Positions 8,789-17,599 are shown, counted from the stretch's first letter. The stretch: 64,000 bases of DNA from Mesorhizobium sp. M1E.F.Ca.ET.045.02.1.1 (GCF_003952485.1 NZ_CP034447.1:434001-498000), one strand, 5' to 3'. The notes: a model not told the origin generated them from the letters alone. Numbers and translations are program-made.

Positions 8789-10037
8789 TGTCTTGCTCCT
8801 GTAGTGCGTGATCAAGGATGGTGATGCCACGATCGAGTTCGGCATCGGTGATGGTTATCGGCGGGAGGACTTTGATAACGTCGCGATTTGGCCCCGAGGA
8901 TTCGATAAGAAGGCCATTTTCGAATGCGACATCGTGCACGCGGCCGACAAGTGCCGGTGAACGGCATTTCAGGCCGGCCATCAGGCCGCGCCCGCGCTTT
9001 TGTTGGATGTATCTGGGAAATTTCGCAACCAGGCGATCGAGGTGCGTTTGCAGCCTGACGGCTGTCCGCTCGACACCTGCAGTAAATTTCCTATCCGACC
9101 ACATCTTGCACATGGCTCCTGCCGTCACGAAGGCGAAATTGTTGCCTCTGAAAGTCCCGCTATGTTCTCCGGGCTTCCATATGTCCAAGTCGGGTCGAAT
9201 CAGAACGATGGAAAGCGGGCTACCTGAACCGCTTAGGGACTTGGAAAGACACACAATGTCCGGTTCGATTTTTGCGGACTCGAATGAAAAGAAATCGCCA
9301 GTTCGGCCCGCACCCGCCTGAATATCGTCGACGATAAAAACAATGCCGTGAGTACGGCAAATGCGCTGAATTTCCGTGAGCCAAGCTGCGGATGCGGCGT
9401 TCATGCCGCCTTCTGCCTGGATGGTCTCCAGAATGATTGCGGCCGGCTTTTCTATTCCGCTCCCCGGGTCGCTCAAAACGCAGTCGATGTAACTGGCGGA
9501 ATCGAAAGCTTGGCTCGGATAGCCGTCATAGGGAACACGGATCACATCGTGGCGAGCAACGCCTCCCAGTTCCCTGGTTGAGGCCGAGCCCGACACCGCT
9601 AGAGAGCCGAGCGACATGCCGTGGAACGCATTCGTAAAGGCCATGACGCTCGAGCGGCCGGTGTATTTTCGCGCCAGCGCCAGAGCCGCTTCGTTGGCGT
9701 TCGTGCCGGTCGGCCCAGGAAACTGAATCTTGTACGAAAGGCCTCTGGGTTTCAGGATCCAATCGACGAACCCTTCAATGAAGTCACGCTTTGCCGCCGT
9801 ATGCATATCAAGTGACAGAAGAATGTTCTCACCGACGAGATATTCAATCGCCGGCGCCATGATATCCGGATTGTTGTGCCCGTAATTGAGCGCCCCGGAC
9901 CCAACTAGGAAGTCGATATATGCGTTACCGGACTCGTCCCAGATGGTGGCCCCAAGTGCCCTCGCAAAGACCGCGGGAAACGACCGGCCATAGCGACGAA
10001 CGTTGGACTCATGGGCCGTGAAAGGGTCGGTGTTCAT
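8781..10037 (-). CDS. Class III aminotransferase, diaminobutyrate (EctB)-like
   Basis: A 418-residue fold-type I PLP enzyme related to diaminobutyrate-2-oxoglutarate aminotransferases (EctB). The opening has the pattern of EctB proteins (YGRSFPAVFARALGATIWD), FPGPTGTNANEAALALARK is the substrate/cofactor region, and the PLP lysine is in CLSKSLSGSGSPLS. EctB makes L-2,4-diaminobutyrate from aspartate semialdehyde, but no ectA or ectC is present, so it is not an ectoine pathway. Start at 10037 is favoured by AGAGGA six bases upstream over ATG 10055. It is the first gene of the operon that runs to 2851. Confidence 0.85.
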   Translation of the reverse strand: MNTDPFTAHESNVRRYGRSFPAVFARALGATIWDESGNAYIDFLVGSGALNYGHNNPDIMAPAIEYLVGENILLSLDMHTAAKRDFIEGFVDWILKPRGLSYKIQFPGPTGTNANEAALALARKYTGRSSVMAFTNAFHGMSLGSLAVSGSASTRELGGVARHDVIRVPYDGYPSQAFDSASYIDCVLSDPGSGIEKPAAIILETIQAEGGMNAASAAWLTEIQRICRTHGIVFIVDDIQAGAGRTGDFFSFESAKIEPDIVCLSKSLSGSGSPLSIVLIRPDLDIWKPGEHSGTFRGNNFAFVTAGAMCKMWSDRKFTAGVERTAVRLQTHLDRLVAKFPRYIQQKRGRGLMAGLKCRSPALVGRVHDVAFENGLLIESSGPNRDVIKVLPPITITDAELDRGITILDHALQEQDNA

Positions 10038-10386
10038 ATTGAGTCCTCTGCACATAGGTCGTCAAAGAAGAGAGCTGTTTAATGGCTAGTGGTTTGCGGT
10101 AGATGTTCGTCATCTAACATTGAGAGCAGAATGCCGGAGGAAGCTTTGGTTGGTCTGGTGATGCCGGGATCCTCATCGAATATTGTTGGGTTGCGTTGCC
10201 CTCCATTCGGATGCCTTCGGAGAATGTGCTGCAACAGGATGGTTTCTAAAGCTTCCGCGAAAGCACCGCTACTATGGCATCAGGTAGTTGACGTACCCAC
10301 CCATCGCTACCCATAGCGCCTCCGGACAATGAATGGGTCCAAGGACGATTAGCAGGGTCGCGTCGCCAGAGGTTGTGTAGCTCGGC
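10038..10386. other. Region upstream of the biosynthetic operon
   Basis: About 350 bases that should hold the operon promoter. A TGT-N10-ACA match occurs at 10104-10119, but no GG-N10-GC sigma-54 core lies between it and the start codon, so I regard it as chance. No clear -35/-10 pair was recognised. Confidence 0.4.
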
Positions 10387-10455
10387 GCTAGCGAAGCCGC
10401 TCGCGAGCGCGCTCCTCAATAGCGCCGTAGCGAGCGAGCGGCTTTGCGGCGGCCA
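10387..10455. repeat. Palindromic GC-rich intergenic repeat, copy 1
   Basis: GCGAAGCCGCTCGC and GCGAGCGAGCGGCTTTGC pair across a short centre containing CTCAATAGCGC, giving a long imperfect hairpin. A related element with the same arms and centre (CTCGATAGCGC) is found at 25489-25551. Both lie in non-coding debris. This resembles the short palindromic repeats scattered in rhizobial genomes. Confidence 0.6.
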
Positions 10456-10703
10456 TCAATATTCGCCGTTCAACCTCGGGCTGCGGACACCAACCTGATT
10501 CAAGAAACTATTTGATGACCGATGACAGAGCGAAAGCCGCGCTCTCTTGGAGAAGACTGCGGATTCCGATCTCTTGCGCGAGATGATTGGCCCGAGCCGC
10601 CGGGTCAAGAGGGCGGGCCGCCGTGGGCGCCCTTGACGGAAAGCCCGTTTGTAGGCCAGGCGGAAGCAACCGAGAGACGCGCTGGCGAAGGGCCGAATCG
10701 GTT

Positions 10704-10800
10704 TCGAGAACGTCCACTACCGCGACGGCAACCATCCCCGGCCGCAGCTGGGGCTGCTGCCTTCAGGCGAGTCGAAAAGGAGATAGTCTGGGAGGGTAAA
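10704..10800 (+). pseudogene. Possible ABC-transporter gene scrap
   Basis: About 40 bases starting ATCGGTTTCGAGAACGTCCA closely match the start of the nucleotide-binding domain of the ABC exporter at 14021-15823 (ATCGATTTCGAGAACGTCCA near 15078), including the FENVH and DHP/NHP coding pattern. The similarity fades after about 45 bases and a stop appears, so only a fragment could remain. Confidence 0.35.
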
Positions 10801-10843
10801 GGCGTTGACGAGGTGGGCCGTGAGTAAGCAATCAAGCGCTGAT

Positions 10844-11010
10844 CGGGATCGACAACGCTGTTTCCGTCCGACCGAGGTTGACCTGTGATCGGCGTTACCT
10901 CAAGGCAGGCAGGCCGACAAGCTCGGTTGGAAGCCGAAGACCACTTTCGATGAGCTCGTCTGGGAATGGTCGAGGCCCACTGCCGCGCCTACGGGATCAT
11001 GCTCGCGTAA
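10844..11010 (+). pseudogene. GDP-mannose 4,6-dehydratase, C-terminal remnant
   Basis: Frames here read FRPTEVDL, then, after a shift, LGWKPKTTFDELV, then MVEA-CRAYG. FRPTEVD...GD...LGWKPKTTFDELV is the typical C-terminus of GDP-mannose 4,6-dehydratase (NoeL/Gmd), which feeds fucosylation of Nod factors or polysaccharide. It is broken by a stop and frameshift and lacks everything upstream. Confidence 0.6.
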
Positions 11011-11096
11011 CGTGAAAACACGATCGCGTCGCCGGCAGGTGCATGTGCCGTGGGGCCATCCGGATTGCCAGGTACGCCCTCTCGGCCGGCATCCAC

Positions 11097-11939
11097 TCAG
11101 GTCCGGTCGTTTGGGTCGGCGAATTCACACATTCTGCAAAGCAGAAAACCATCCGCTCCATTCATGCGGTCGACGATTTCGCGAAAAACTGGCTTTTCAA
11201 ACAGAGCGGAGTAACCCTCATATAGAAGGTTGCCCAATACGTGACGCCGTTCAAAATCCATGGAGCACAGGGTAACGTCGCTGTTTGGAAGAAGAACATT
11301 CCGATACTGTCGTTCGTCCACGCAGGTTAGGGCTCCGACCACTGGCTGGCGTGGTGCAACGATCTTAGGGTCGACGCTTCCACCCCTACTGCTCATGGGC
11401 CGCGCTCTTATCAGTGCTTCGGTAGGAATAATGTCGGCTATATCTGGGTGGGGCTCGCCCAAAGCCACGAACCGGATCAAGGGGATATCCGCGTCGACGA
11501 GTTGACGAACCAGATCGCGATACTTGTCTCCGACCAGGCGGCTGTTCATGTAGGTGCCATCATCGAAAACATGAACCACGAATACGCCCAAGCGCAAGGC
11601 TTGCAATCGTTGCAGGTCCTCCCCGTTCATTCCCACCAGCGTCGTAAAAATCCTGATGCCATGGCCTTTGGCGAAGGCGTGCTCCACCATTTCGGTGCAG
11701 TCCGGATTGAGCCAAGGTTCGGAGTATCCCGCAAAACCAATGTCGACGGAAGCCGGTACGCGGGCTAGACACCGCTTGAAATCTTCAAGACCCAGATGAC
11801 TCGCATGAGACACTTTTCTTTGCCGGACCGCGAACTTGTCCTGGGGACAATATGAACATCCTACGACACATCCCGTGGTCGTCGTTATCTCCAAAACCCT
11901 GCCGGCTGTGTTTGCTAAGCGAAGTTCCGGCAAAATCAC
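11097..11939 (-). CDS. Radical SAM protein with C-terminal cysteine motif
   Basis: A 280-residue radical SAM enzyme. The cluster motif is C24-VVG-C28-SY-C31, and GYSEPWLNP is the glycine-rich SAM contact seen in this superfamily. The C-terminus has SPASM-like spaced cysteines (C-SMDF, then CRMCEFAD), suggesting a second iron-sulfur site. Substrate unknown. It is the nearest intact minus-strand gene upstream of the biosynthetic operon, but 1 kb of debris separates them, so membership in that pathway is a guess. Confidence 0.75.
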   Translation of the reverse strand: MILPELRLANTAGRVLEITTTTGCVVGCSYCPQDKFAVRQRKVSHASHLGLEDFKRCLARVPASVDIGFAGYSEPWLNPDCTEMVEHAFAKGHGIRIFTTLVGMNGEDLQRLQALRLGVFVVHVFDDGTYMNSRLVGDKYRDLVRQLVDADIPLIRFVALGEPHPDIADIIPTEALIRARPMSSRGGSVDPKIVAPRQPVVGALTCVDERQYRNVLLPNSDVTLCSMDFERRHVLGNLLYEGYSALFEKPVFREIVDRMNGADGFLLCRMCEFADPNDRT

Positions 11940-12170
11940 TGGTGACGACTCCCATCTACTTACGTCGAAGCGCCACGATGGTGTGCCTTTGGCTTTCTGG
12001 CACCGCCTGCTGATCTACTGAGGCAACGCGGCCATCTACCCTTTTGGCAGCCTAAGCCGCCCGGTTCGCCGATTTGCCGGGCCGACTCCTCACAAACTTC
12101 GAGCGCGTCGGACCAGAGACAGCATTGCATCTTTCGAGGCATCACTCGCTCCGGAGATGTAGCCTCAACC
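11940..12170. other. Intergenic debris
   Basis: No intact gene seen between the radical SAM gene and the acdS fragment. Open frames here have no recognisable protein features. Confidence 0.4.
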
Positions 12171-12275
12171 GGTGATCGCTGGCCCATCGCCGAGATGCGC
12201 GCACAGCACCCTCGAACCCGCCGGAAAGAAGCTTTCTGGATGAGGTCGATCACCCCTTTCATCGAGCGAGTTCCG
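12171..12275 (-). pseudogene. acdS (ACC deaminase) 3-prime fragment
   Basis: The plus-strand text around 12225-12265 (GGAAAGAAGCTTTCTGGATG, then AGGTCGATCACCC) matches the intact acdS at 16640-16670 (GGAAAGAAGCCCCTCTGGAC, then GAGGTCGATCATCC) over roughly 100 bases. It encodes the C-terminal region FFP-GSRVL-AHLG of ACC deaminase. Only this part is left, pointing to a second, decayed acdS copy 4 kb from the functional one. Confidence 0.65.
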
Positions 12276-12573
12276 TGTTCTCATGCGGGTCAACCCTCAC
12301 CCTATATTGCCGCACCTCGACCAGCAAAGGCCGTGCCAGTGCGCCTGGCGCGCAGTTACTGCGTGATGGGCTTCGAAAAGCCCGACAGGCCCAAGACGCT
12401 CCGCTGTTTTGAACCCGACATGTTTTCTGACGGCTGTCAGATTTGGACACACATCACTCATGCGTCAGTCGCTTAAGACGGAATGGCGTGCTGAGTTCTG
12501 CAAATTCGCTGAGAGTGGGCGGTCATGACAGGGTGGTGTTCAACGTCACCGATTCCCTGGAAGGAACGCCGCC

Positions 12574-12768
12574 ATGATCAAGACAGAAAGTAAGACCGCC
12601 AGCGCTGCCGTCAAAGACATTCTGCTTTGGAACCCGGATAGATTGAACGAGGTGATCCGCGCGGTCATGCAGGAGGTGCTCGAGGCCGAGATGGACGATG
12701 CGCTGGATGCTTCGAAGAGCGAGCGCACGCCGGAGCGTCTCGGCTATCACTCGCGCTACTACGGGCGG
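12574..12768 (+). pseudogene. IS256-family transposase, N-terminal fragment
   Basis: About 65 residues match the N-terminus of IS256-type transposases: NEVIRAVMQEVLEAEMDDAL, then ERTPERLGYHSRYYGR. The match ends abruptly and the frame runs into unrelated sequence next to the luxR-type gene stop, so the element is truncated and lacks its catalytic DDE region. Confidence 0.8.
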
Positions 12769-12785
12769 AGAACTAGCTGCGCAAC

Positions 12786-13583
12786 CTACTGCCGTTCGAT
12801 AATCCCAAGTTCCAAAGCTTTTACAACAGCTACCGTTCTGCTGGTCGCATCCAACTTCCGCATTACATTTTTTAAATGGAAATCTATCGTATTTCGTGAT
12901 CTGCCTAAAATAGTTCCTATTTCCCATGACGATTTTCCTTGTGACACCAAATCAATGCACTCTATTTCTCTCGCAGACAGGCTATGAACTTGTTCTGACG
13001 CAGTCGTAGTGTCGAACTTCGTAACCATCAGATGAAACCGTAGCGCGGCCATTTGCAGGTAGGTGATCGTTCTATTTAGCAATTCGCAGTCCGAGGATTG
13101 AGCAAAACTCATAAACCTAAAGCTGTCAGCAGGGCCATGTAAAGGGACGGTAACGCCTGACCTCAAGCCGAATGTTGCTGCTTCGTCCAAGACGCGGCGT
13201 CCATCTTCAGTTATGCTTTTATCGGTATACACCTCGCTCCATCGAAAGGCCCCTGCCTCCTTTCGACCTTTCTTGATGAGCGGGTCTATTTTGGCATAGC
13301 CCATTCTCGAGTAGCGCTCCTGCCATTCAGCAGGATAATTCCACATCACCACAGAATCCTGTCGGTTCGGCTTGAAAACCCTCTGTTTTGATGCGAGCGG
13401 GCCATAGGCAATCCAAGGGCAATCGAACTTCAGCGCAAACGCGGACAACAGTTCGAACAACCGTTCGGATTGAGCGATACCATCAGTCATGTTGAGGAAT
13501 AGACCTAACTCGAGTTCAATCCGCGGGAGTTTCACGATCTCTCCTTCAGTTGCGTCCTCAGGTGCACAGCTCCAGCCCAGCAT
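12786..13583 (-). CDS. LuxR-family quorum-sensing-type regulator (solo)
   Basis: A protein of up to 265 residues with an autoinducer-binding domain (aromatic/acidic positions in PWIAYGP, the W-Y-D pattern of RMGYAKIDPLI, and FRWSEV) and a C-terminal LuxR helix-turn-helix (LSAREIECIDLVSQGKSSWE to LDATSRTVAVVKALELG). Such proteins bind acyl-homoserine lactones and activate or repress target promoters. No luxI-type synthase is in the window, so it is a solo here. The start is uncertain: ATG 13583 lacks a ribosome site and an internal ATG at 13490 is possible. Its C-terminus abuts the IS256 scrap. Confidence 0.8.
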   Translation of the reverse strand: MLGWSCAPEDATEGEIVKLPRIELELGLFLNMTDGIAQSERLFELLSAFALKFDCPWIAYGPLASKQRVFKPNRQDSVVMWNYPAEWQERYSRMGYAKIDPLIKKGRKEAGAFRWSEVYTDKSITEDGRRVLDEAATFGLRSGVTVPLHGPADSFRFMSFAQSSDCELLNRTITYLQMAALRFHLMVTKFDTTTASEQVHSLSAREIECIDLVSQGKSSWEIGTILGRSRNTIDFHLKNVMRKLDATSRTVAVVKALELGIIERQ

Positions 13584-13735
13584 CGCAACATGCGTAGTGA
13601 ACGGATCGACAGCCGGAGTTCTCTTCCGCCACCTAAAGACGTGGCATCAAGAGTCGTGCCACCTTGCGAGCGGAGCTTTTTCAGGTTGTAAACCGACTGG
13701 AGCGAGGTACCCAGGAGGCGAACCGAACAGCACTG

Positions 13736-13894
13736 TGTCGGGGAGCGCACAATCCGACAGTCGAGCATTCGATTGACCGGATGTGGGCAGGAAAGTATTC
13801 GCGGCGCGTTGGATCGCGGCTGACTTTCTCCAGGCTCGGCAACCTGCTGAATTTGTCCTTCGGCTGTTCCCGCTCAATTGGCACGACCTTTGAA
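13736..13894 (+). promoter_or_regulatory. NifA site plus damaged sigma-54 promoter before the ABC exporter
   Basis: TGT-CGGGGAGCGC-ACA at 13736-13751 fits the NifA upstream activator consensus. At 13878-13894 stands TTGGCACGACCTTTGAA, identical to the -24/-12 consensus except that the -12 GC has become GA (13892-13893). The 130-base spacing suits a NifA-dependent promoter. The changed -12 base predicts weak or lost activity. Confidence 0.5.
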
Positions 13895-14020
13895 GCTCAC
13901 ATTGTGAGGCGCCAGGAGCTGCCCGCCAAAATTGATGCTGTTGTGGGGGAGGTCGAAAATTCCAGCTTTGTCATTTAACTTCTTTGGGAGCGAGCGTGTT
14001 GATGCGCCCGCTTGGAAACT

Positions 14021-15823
14021 ATGAAACGTTTCCCCGTCCATGGGCGCGGCGCCACTTGTCGCGACGTTTTCGCCTTCACTGTTCGCCTCTGGAACAGGCA
14101 GCCGGCCCGGCTCGCGATCATCATGACCGCGATGCTCGCCTCCACGCTGGCTGACGTGTTGATGCCGCTCTATTCTGGCCGACTCATCGACGCTGTTTCT
14201 CGTGCTGCTAATGCGGCAGCACCAGCTTGGGATTCAGCTGTTGCAGCATTCTCTGTACCGATTGGATTGGCACTCGGTGGCATTGCGATGCGCCACGTCG
14301 CCTTCATTGGCCTGAGCGACCTGGTGTTGAAAATGATTTCCGATGTCGCGACCGAAGCGTTCCATCATGTGCAGCGCTTTTCGACAGACTGGCATGCAAA
14401 CAGCTTCGCCGGCTCGACAGTGCGCAAGATAACGCGCGGCATGTGGGCGCTCGACCTCCTCAACAGCACGATACTCGTCACGCTGCTCCCGTCGTTTGTC
14501 ATCTTGATCGGCTCGACGGTGCTGCTCGGCTGGCACTGGCCGGTCATGGGCGTGATCTTTGCTTGCGGCTCTCTCGTCTACCTTGCGTTTTCGATTTCGC
14601 TGTCGCTCGGCTATGTCGCGCCAGCGGCGAGCCTTGCCAACCGATGGGACACAAGGCTCGGCGGCGCGCTTGCGGACGCGGTCAGTTGCAACGCTGTGGT
14701 CAAGGGCTTCGGCGCAGAGGTTCGCGAAGACGAGCGGCTTGCAAATATCATGACGAAATGGCGGCACCGCGCGCGCCGGAATTGGGTGCGGGTAACGATC
14801 ATCGGCTCAACCCAAGGCGTCACTTTGGTTGCGCTCAGGGTGGCGGTGATCGGATATGCCCTGCTTCTATGGTCTCGCGGACAGGCAACGCCAGGCGAGA
14901 TAGCATATGTTCTCACGTCCTTCATCGTCCTACAGGGCTATCTACGTGATGCCGGCATACATGTCCGCAACGTGCAACGCTCGGTTAATGATATGGAAGA
15001 ACTGGTGGCCATCCACAATCAGCCGCTGGATGTTGCGGATCGTCCAGAGGCCAAGCCGATCCGGATCACGAAGGGCCGTATCGATTTCGAGAACGTCCAC
15101 TTCCGCTACGCCGACCATCCCCTGCCGCTCTATAGCGAATGTTCGCTGTCGATTGAAGCTGGCCAAAGGGTTGGGTTGGTTGGACCCTCCGGTTCCGGCA
15201 AGACAACATTCGTGAAGCTCATCCAGAGACTCTATGACCTGAGCGGCGGCAGGATCCTGATAGACGGCCAGGACGTCTCCGAAGTAACCCAAGAGTCGCT
15301 CCGTTCGCAGATCGCGATAGTGCAGCAGGAGCCTATCCTGTTTCACAGGTCGCTTGCCGAGAACATCGCCTATGGCCGGCCTGGCGCGAGCCAGGCCGAG
15401 ATCGAGCAAGCGGCACGGCTGGCCAGTGCGCACGACTTCATCGCGCCCCTGCCGAAGGGCTATGGGACATTGGTCGGCGAAAGGGGTTTGAAGCTCTCCG
15501 GCGGCGAGCGCCAGCGCGTGGCGATCGCGCGCGCCTTCCTCGCGAACGCGCCGATCCTTATTCTGGACGAGGCCACATCGAGCCTCGATTCGGAATCCGA
15601 GGTGCTCATTCAACAAGCGGTGGATCGGTTGATGGTGGGTCGAACCACACTCGTCATCGCACACCGGCTGTCGACGGTCCGCTCGCTCGATCGGCTGCTC
15701 GTCTTCGACCGTGGCCGCATCATGGAGGACGGCGATCATGCCGCGCTGATCGATCTCGATGGTGGCATTTACCGCCGCCTCTTCGAACGGCAGGCGTTGG
15801 AACTAGCGAAGGGCCTGGCCTGA
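14021..15823 (+). CDS. ABC exporter, fused permease and ATPase
   Basis: A 600-residue half-transporter. The N-terminal 320 residues hold a six-helix membrane domain (segments such as LAIIMTAMLASTLADVLM and LVTLLPSFVILIGSTVLL), followed by the nucleotide-binding domain with Walker A GPSGSGKTT, signature LSGGERQR, Walker B ILILDEATSS and switch His in IAHRLS. It would act as a homodimer in the inner membrane and export a lipid, peptide or small molecule. I use ATG 14021 rather than the TTG at 14012. The upstream NifA-like site suggests nitrogen-fixation-linked expression, and its position makes it a candidate exporter for the cluster at 2.85-10 kb, which is inference. Confidence 0.85.
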   Translation: MKRFPVHGRGATCRDVFAFTVRLWNRQPARLAIIMTAMLASTLADVLMPLYSGRLIDAVSRAANAAAPAWDSAVAAFSVPIGLALGGIAMRHVAFIGLSDLVLKMISDVATEAFHHVQRFSTDWHANSFAGSTVRKITRGMWALDLLNSTILVTLLPSFVILIGSTVLLGWHWPVMGVIFACGSLVYLAFSISLSLGYVAPAASLANRWDTRLGGALADAVSCNAVVKGFGAEVREDERLANIMTKWRHRARRNWVRVTIIGSTQGVTLVALRVAVIGYALLLWSRGQATPGEIAYVLTSFIVLQGYLRDAGIHVRNVQRSVNDMEELVAIHNQPLDVADRPEAKPIRITKGRIDFENVHFRYADHPLPLYSECSLSIEAGQRVGLVGPSGSGKTTFVKLIQRLYDLSGGRILIDGQDVSEVTQESLRSQIAIVQQEPILFHRSLAENIAYGRPGASQAEIEQAARLASAHDFIAPLPKGYGTLVGERGLKLSGGERQRVAIARAFLANAPILILDEATSSLDSESEVLIQQAVDRLMVGRTTLVIAHRLSTVRSLDRLLVFDRGRIMEDGDHAALIDLDGGIYRRLFERQALELAKGLA

Positions 15824-16280
15824 GCGCCAACCGGGTTGCGCGATGCGCCGAGCCGTTGCCGGAGAGGCGTGTGGCAGTGAGGCCTTACCGACGAGCCGGG
15901 GGCGTTACGGCCGGCAAAACCAGCACGGCCGGACTGTCCGCCGAGCGGGCGGGCGGGAATGCACCACGTCTAAGCTTCGGCGAATGCCCGCAGTTACACG
16001 CGGGCACCGAATTGTCGCGCCTCACGGCGAACGCACCAAAAGGGCGGGAATGTCGACGGTCATTTGGGTCCGGGAAGTGTGCGGCCCTCGCCGTTACCCA
16101 CATTTCGCCAAAGAAAGCGAAGTCAACGCACATTGAAGAGGGCGGTGCTTCCCGGCCGGCCGGGAGCCCTGTCGCTGGCCCAACCTGCCGCACGCCGGCA
16201 CGTCAACGCATCAAACTCCCTTCGGTTCGCAAAGGCGTCCCTCGGAGACCCGGAAGCGCAGGAGCTCCGACCGCAGTCTT
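15824..16280. other. Intergenic region, no gene seen
   Basis: About 460 GC-rich bases with only short arginine-, alanine- and proline-rich frames on both strands, typical of non-coding DNA at this composition. Confidence 0.4.
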
Positions 16281-16510
16281 CGCTCAACTCTCGCCATCTG
16301 TTCCGGGGGATTGGATTCCGTTCCCTTGCTAACAGAGTGACAGCTGAGCACGAACTCGCCGGCCTCGTGTCTTTCGATTACGGCCAACGGCCTTAGGAAG
16401 AGATTGGATTCGCCGGCCCTCTGCGGAGCGAATGAACAGTTCTACAGATCATCGACGTCCGCGAAATTGACCTCGGCCTTTCCGGCCCAGCGCTGAAACG
16501 ATGTTATGCA
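16281..16510 (+). pseudogene. queC remnant
   Basis: The sequence reads TLAICSGGLDSV, then after a one-base deletion TAEHELAGLVSFDYGQR, a stop, IGFAG, then QIIDVREIDLGLSGPAL. This follows the N-terminal part of the intact QueC (41736-41035: TLAVCSGGLDSV, AAEHELTGLLSFDYGQR, IIDLREIGRGLSGSAL). At least two frame breaks and a stop make it non-functional. It lies convergently to acdS. Confidence 0.8.
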
Positions 16511-16552
16511 CGTCCGGTACGGCAGGACGGCGGAATCGCAGTCTGCCGAATG

Positions 16553-17566
16553 TCAGCCGTTGCGAAAGGTGTAGCCGTACCCGTTGATCGCCGGCGCGCC
16601 GCCTAGATGTGCGTAGAGGACCCTCGATCCCTCTGGAAAGAAGCCCCTCTGGACGAGGTCGATCATCCCTTGCATCGATTTGCCCTCGTAAACGGGATCG
16701 GTAATCATGCCCTCGAGCCGCGCGCACAGACGGATTGCCTCTTTGGTTTCCTCCGATGGAACGCCATAACGCGGGTACGCGTAGTTCTCGAGCAATACCA
16801 CGTCTTCCTCGACAATTTCCGCTCCGAGGTGGACGAGCTTCGCTGTATTTCGGGCGATGCCAAGCACCTGCGCCTTGGTCTTGGCGGGCATGGCGGAGGC
16901 ATCGATACCGATCACGTTGCGCTGTCGACCGTCCTTGTCGAACCCGACGAGCATGCCGCCGTGGGTTGAACCAGTCACCGTACAGACGACGATGTAGTCG
17001 AAGGCAAACCCAAGCTGCTTTTCCTGGGCGCGTACCTCCTCAGCGAACCCCACATAGCCCAGGCCGCCGTATTTGTGGACAGAGGCGCCGGCCGGTATCG
17101 CATAGGGCCGTCCTCCCCTTGCCTTGACCTCATAAAGTGCCTTTTCCCAGCTGCGGCGGATGCCGATGTCAAAGCCCTCGTCAACCAGGCGCACCTCTGC
17201 CCCCATGATGCGGCTCAAGAGAATATTGCCGACCCGGTCGTAGACGGCATCATCATGTGGGACCCAGCTCTCCTGGACCAGGAAGCATTTCATGCCGATC
17301 TTGGCGGCGACCGCAGCGACCATGCGCGTATGGTTGGACTGCACGCCACCGATTGTGACGAGCGTATCGGCATCTGACGCGATCGCGTCGGGCACAATGT
17401 ACTCGAGCTTGCGCAGCTTGTTTCCGCCGAGCGCGAGACCAGAGTTGCAGTCCTCGCGTTTGGCGTAGATTTCCACCTTGTCGCCCAGATGCTTGCCGAG
17501 GCGGTCGAGCCTCTCGATCGGCGTGGGCCCAAAGGTGAGCGGATAACGTTCGAATTTTTCCAGCAT
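16553..17566 (-). CDS. acdS: 1-aminocyclopropane-1-carboxylate deaminase
   Basis: A 337-residue PLP enzyme, the usual length for AcdS, that converts the ethylene precursor ACC to ammonia and 2-oxobutyrate. The opening [19 protein letters not shown] and the catalytic-lysine region [16 protein letters not shown] are characteristic, as is [17 protein letters not shown]. The start ATG 17566 fits the family N-terminus and has GGAGAG upstream; the longer frame to 17605 adds unrelated residues. In Mesorhizobium loti acdS is a NifA-dependent symbiotic gene that lowers plant ethylene in nodules (established knowledge). A decayed second copy lies at 12.2 kb. Confidence 0.93.
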   Translation of the reverse strand: MLEKFERYPLTFGPTPIERLDRLGKHLGDKVEIYAKREDCNSGLALGGNKLRKLEYIVPDAIASDADTLVTIGGVQSNHTRMVAAVAAKIGMKCFLVQESWVPHDDAVYDRVGNILLSRIMGAEVRLVDEGFDIGIRRSWEKALYEVKARGGRPYAIPAGASVHKYGGLGYVGFAEEVRAQEKQLGFAFDYIVVCTVTGSTHGGMLVGFDKDGRQRNVIGIDASAMPAKTKAQVLGIARNTAKLVHLGAEIVEEDVVLLENYAYPRYGVPSEETKEAIRLCARLEGMITDPVYEGKSMQGMIDLVQRGFFPEGSRVLYAHLGGAPAINGYGYTFRNG

Positions 17567-17599
17567 GCTCTCTCCAGCAAAAAAGTACCTGAACCGGCT

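Noticed and set aside
8781..10037. Ectoine biosynthesis (ectB) assignment
   Set aside because: No ectA or ectC is present and the surrounding genes point to a different product.
10104..10119. TGT-N10-ACA match upstream of the biosynthetic operon
   Set aside because: No GG-N10-GC sigma-54 core lies between it and the aminotransferase start, and such matches occur by chance about once per 4 kb.
10522..10827. 101-codon plus-strand ORF
   Set aside because: It covers a short scrap matching the ABC exporter in another context and otherwise looks non-coding.
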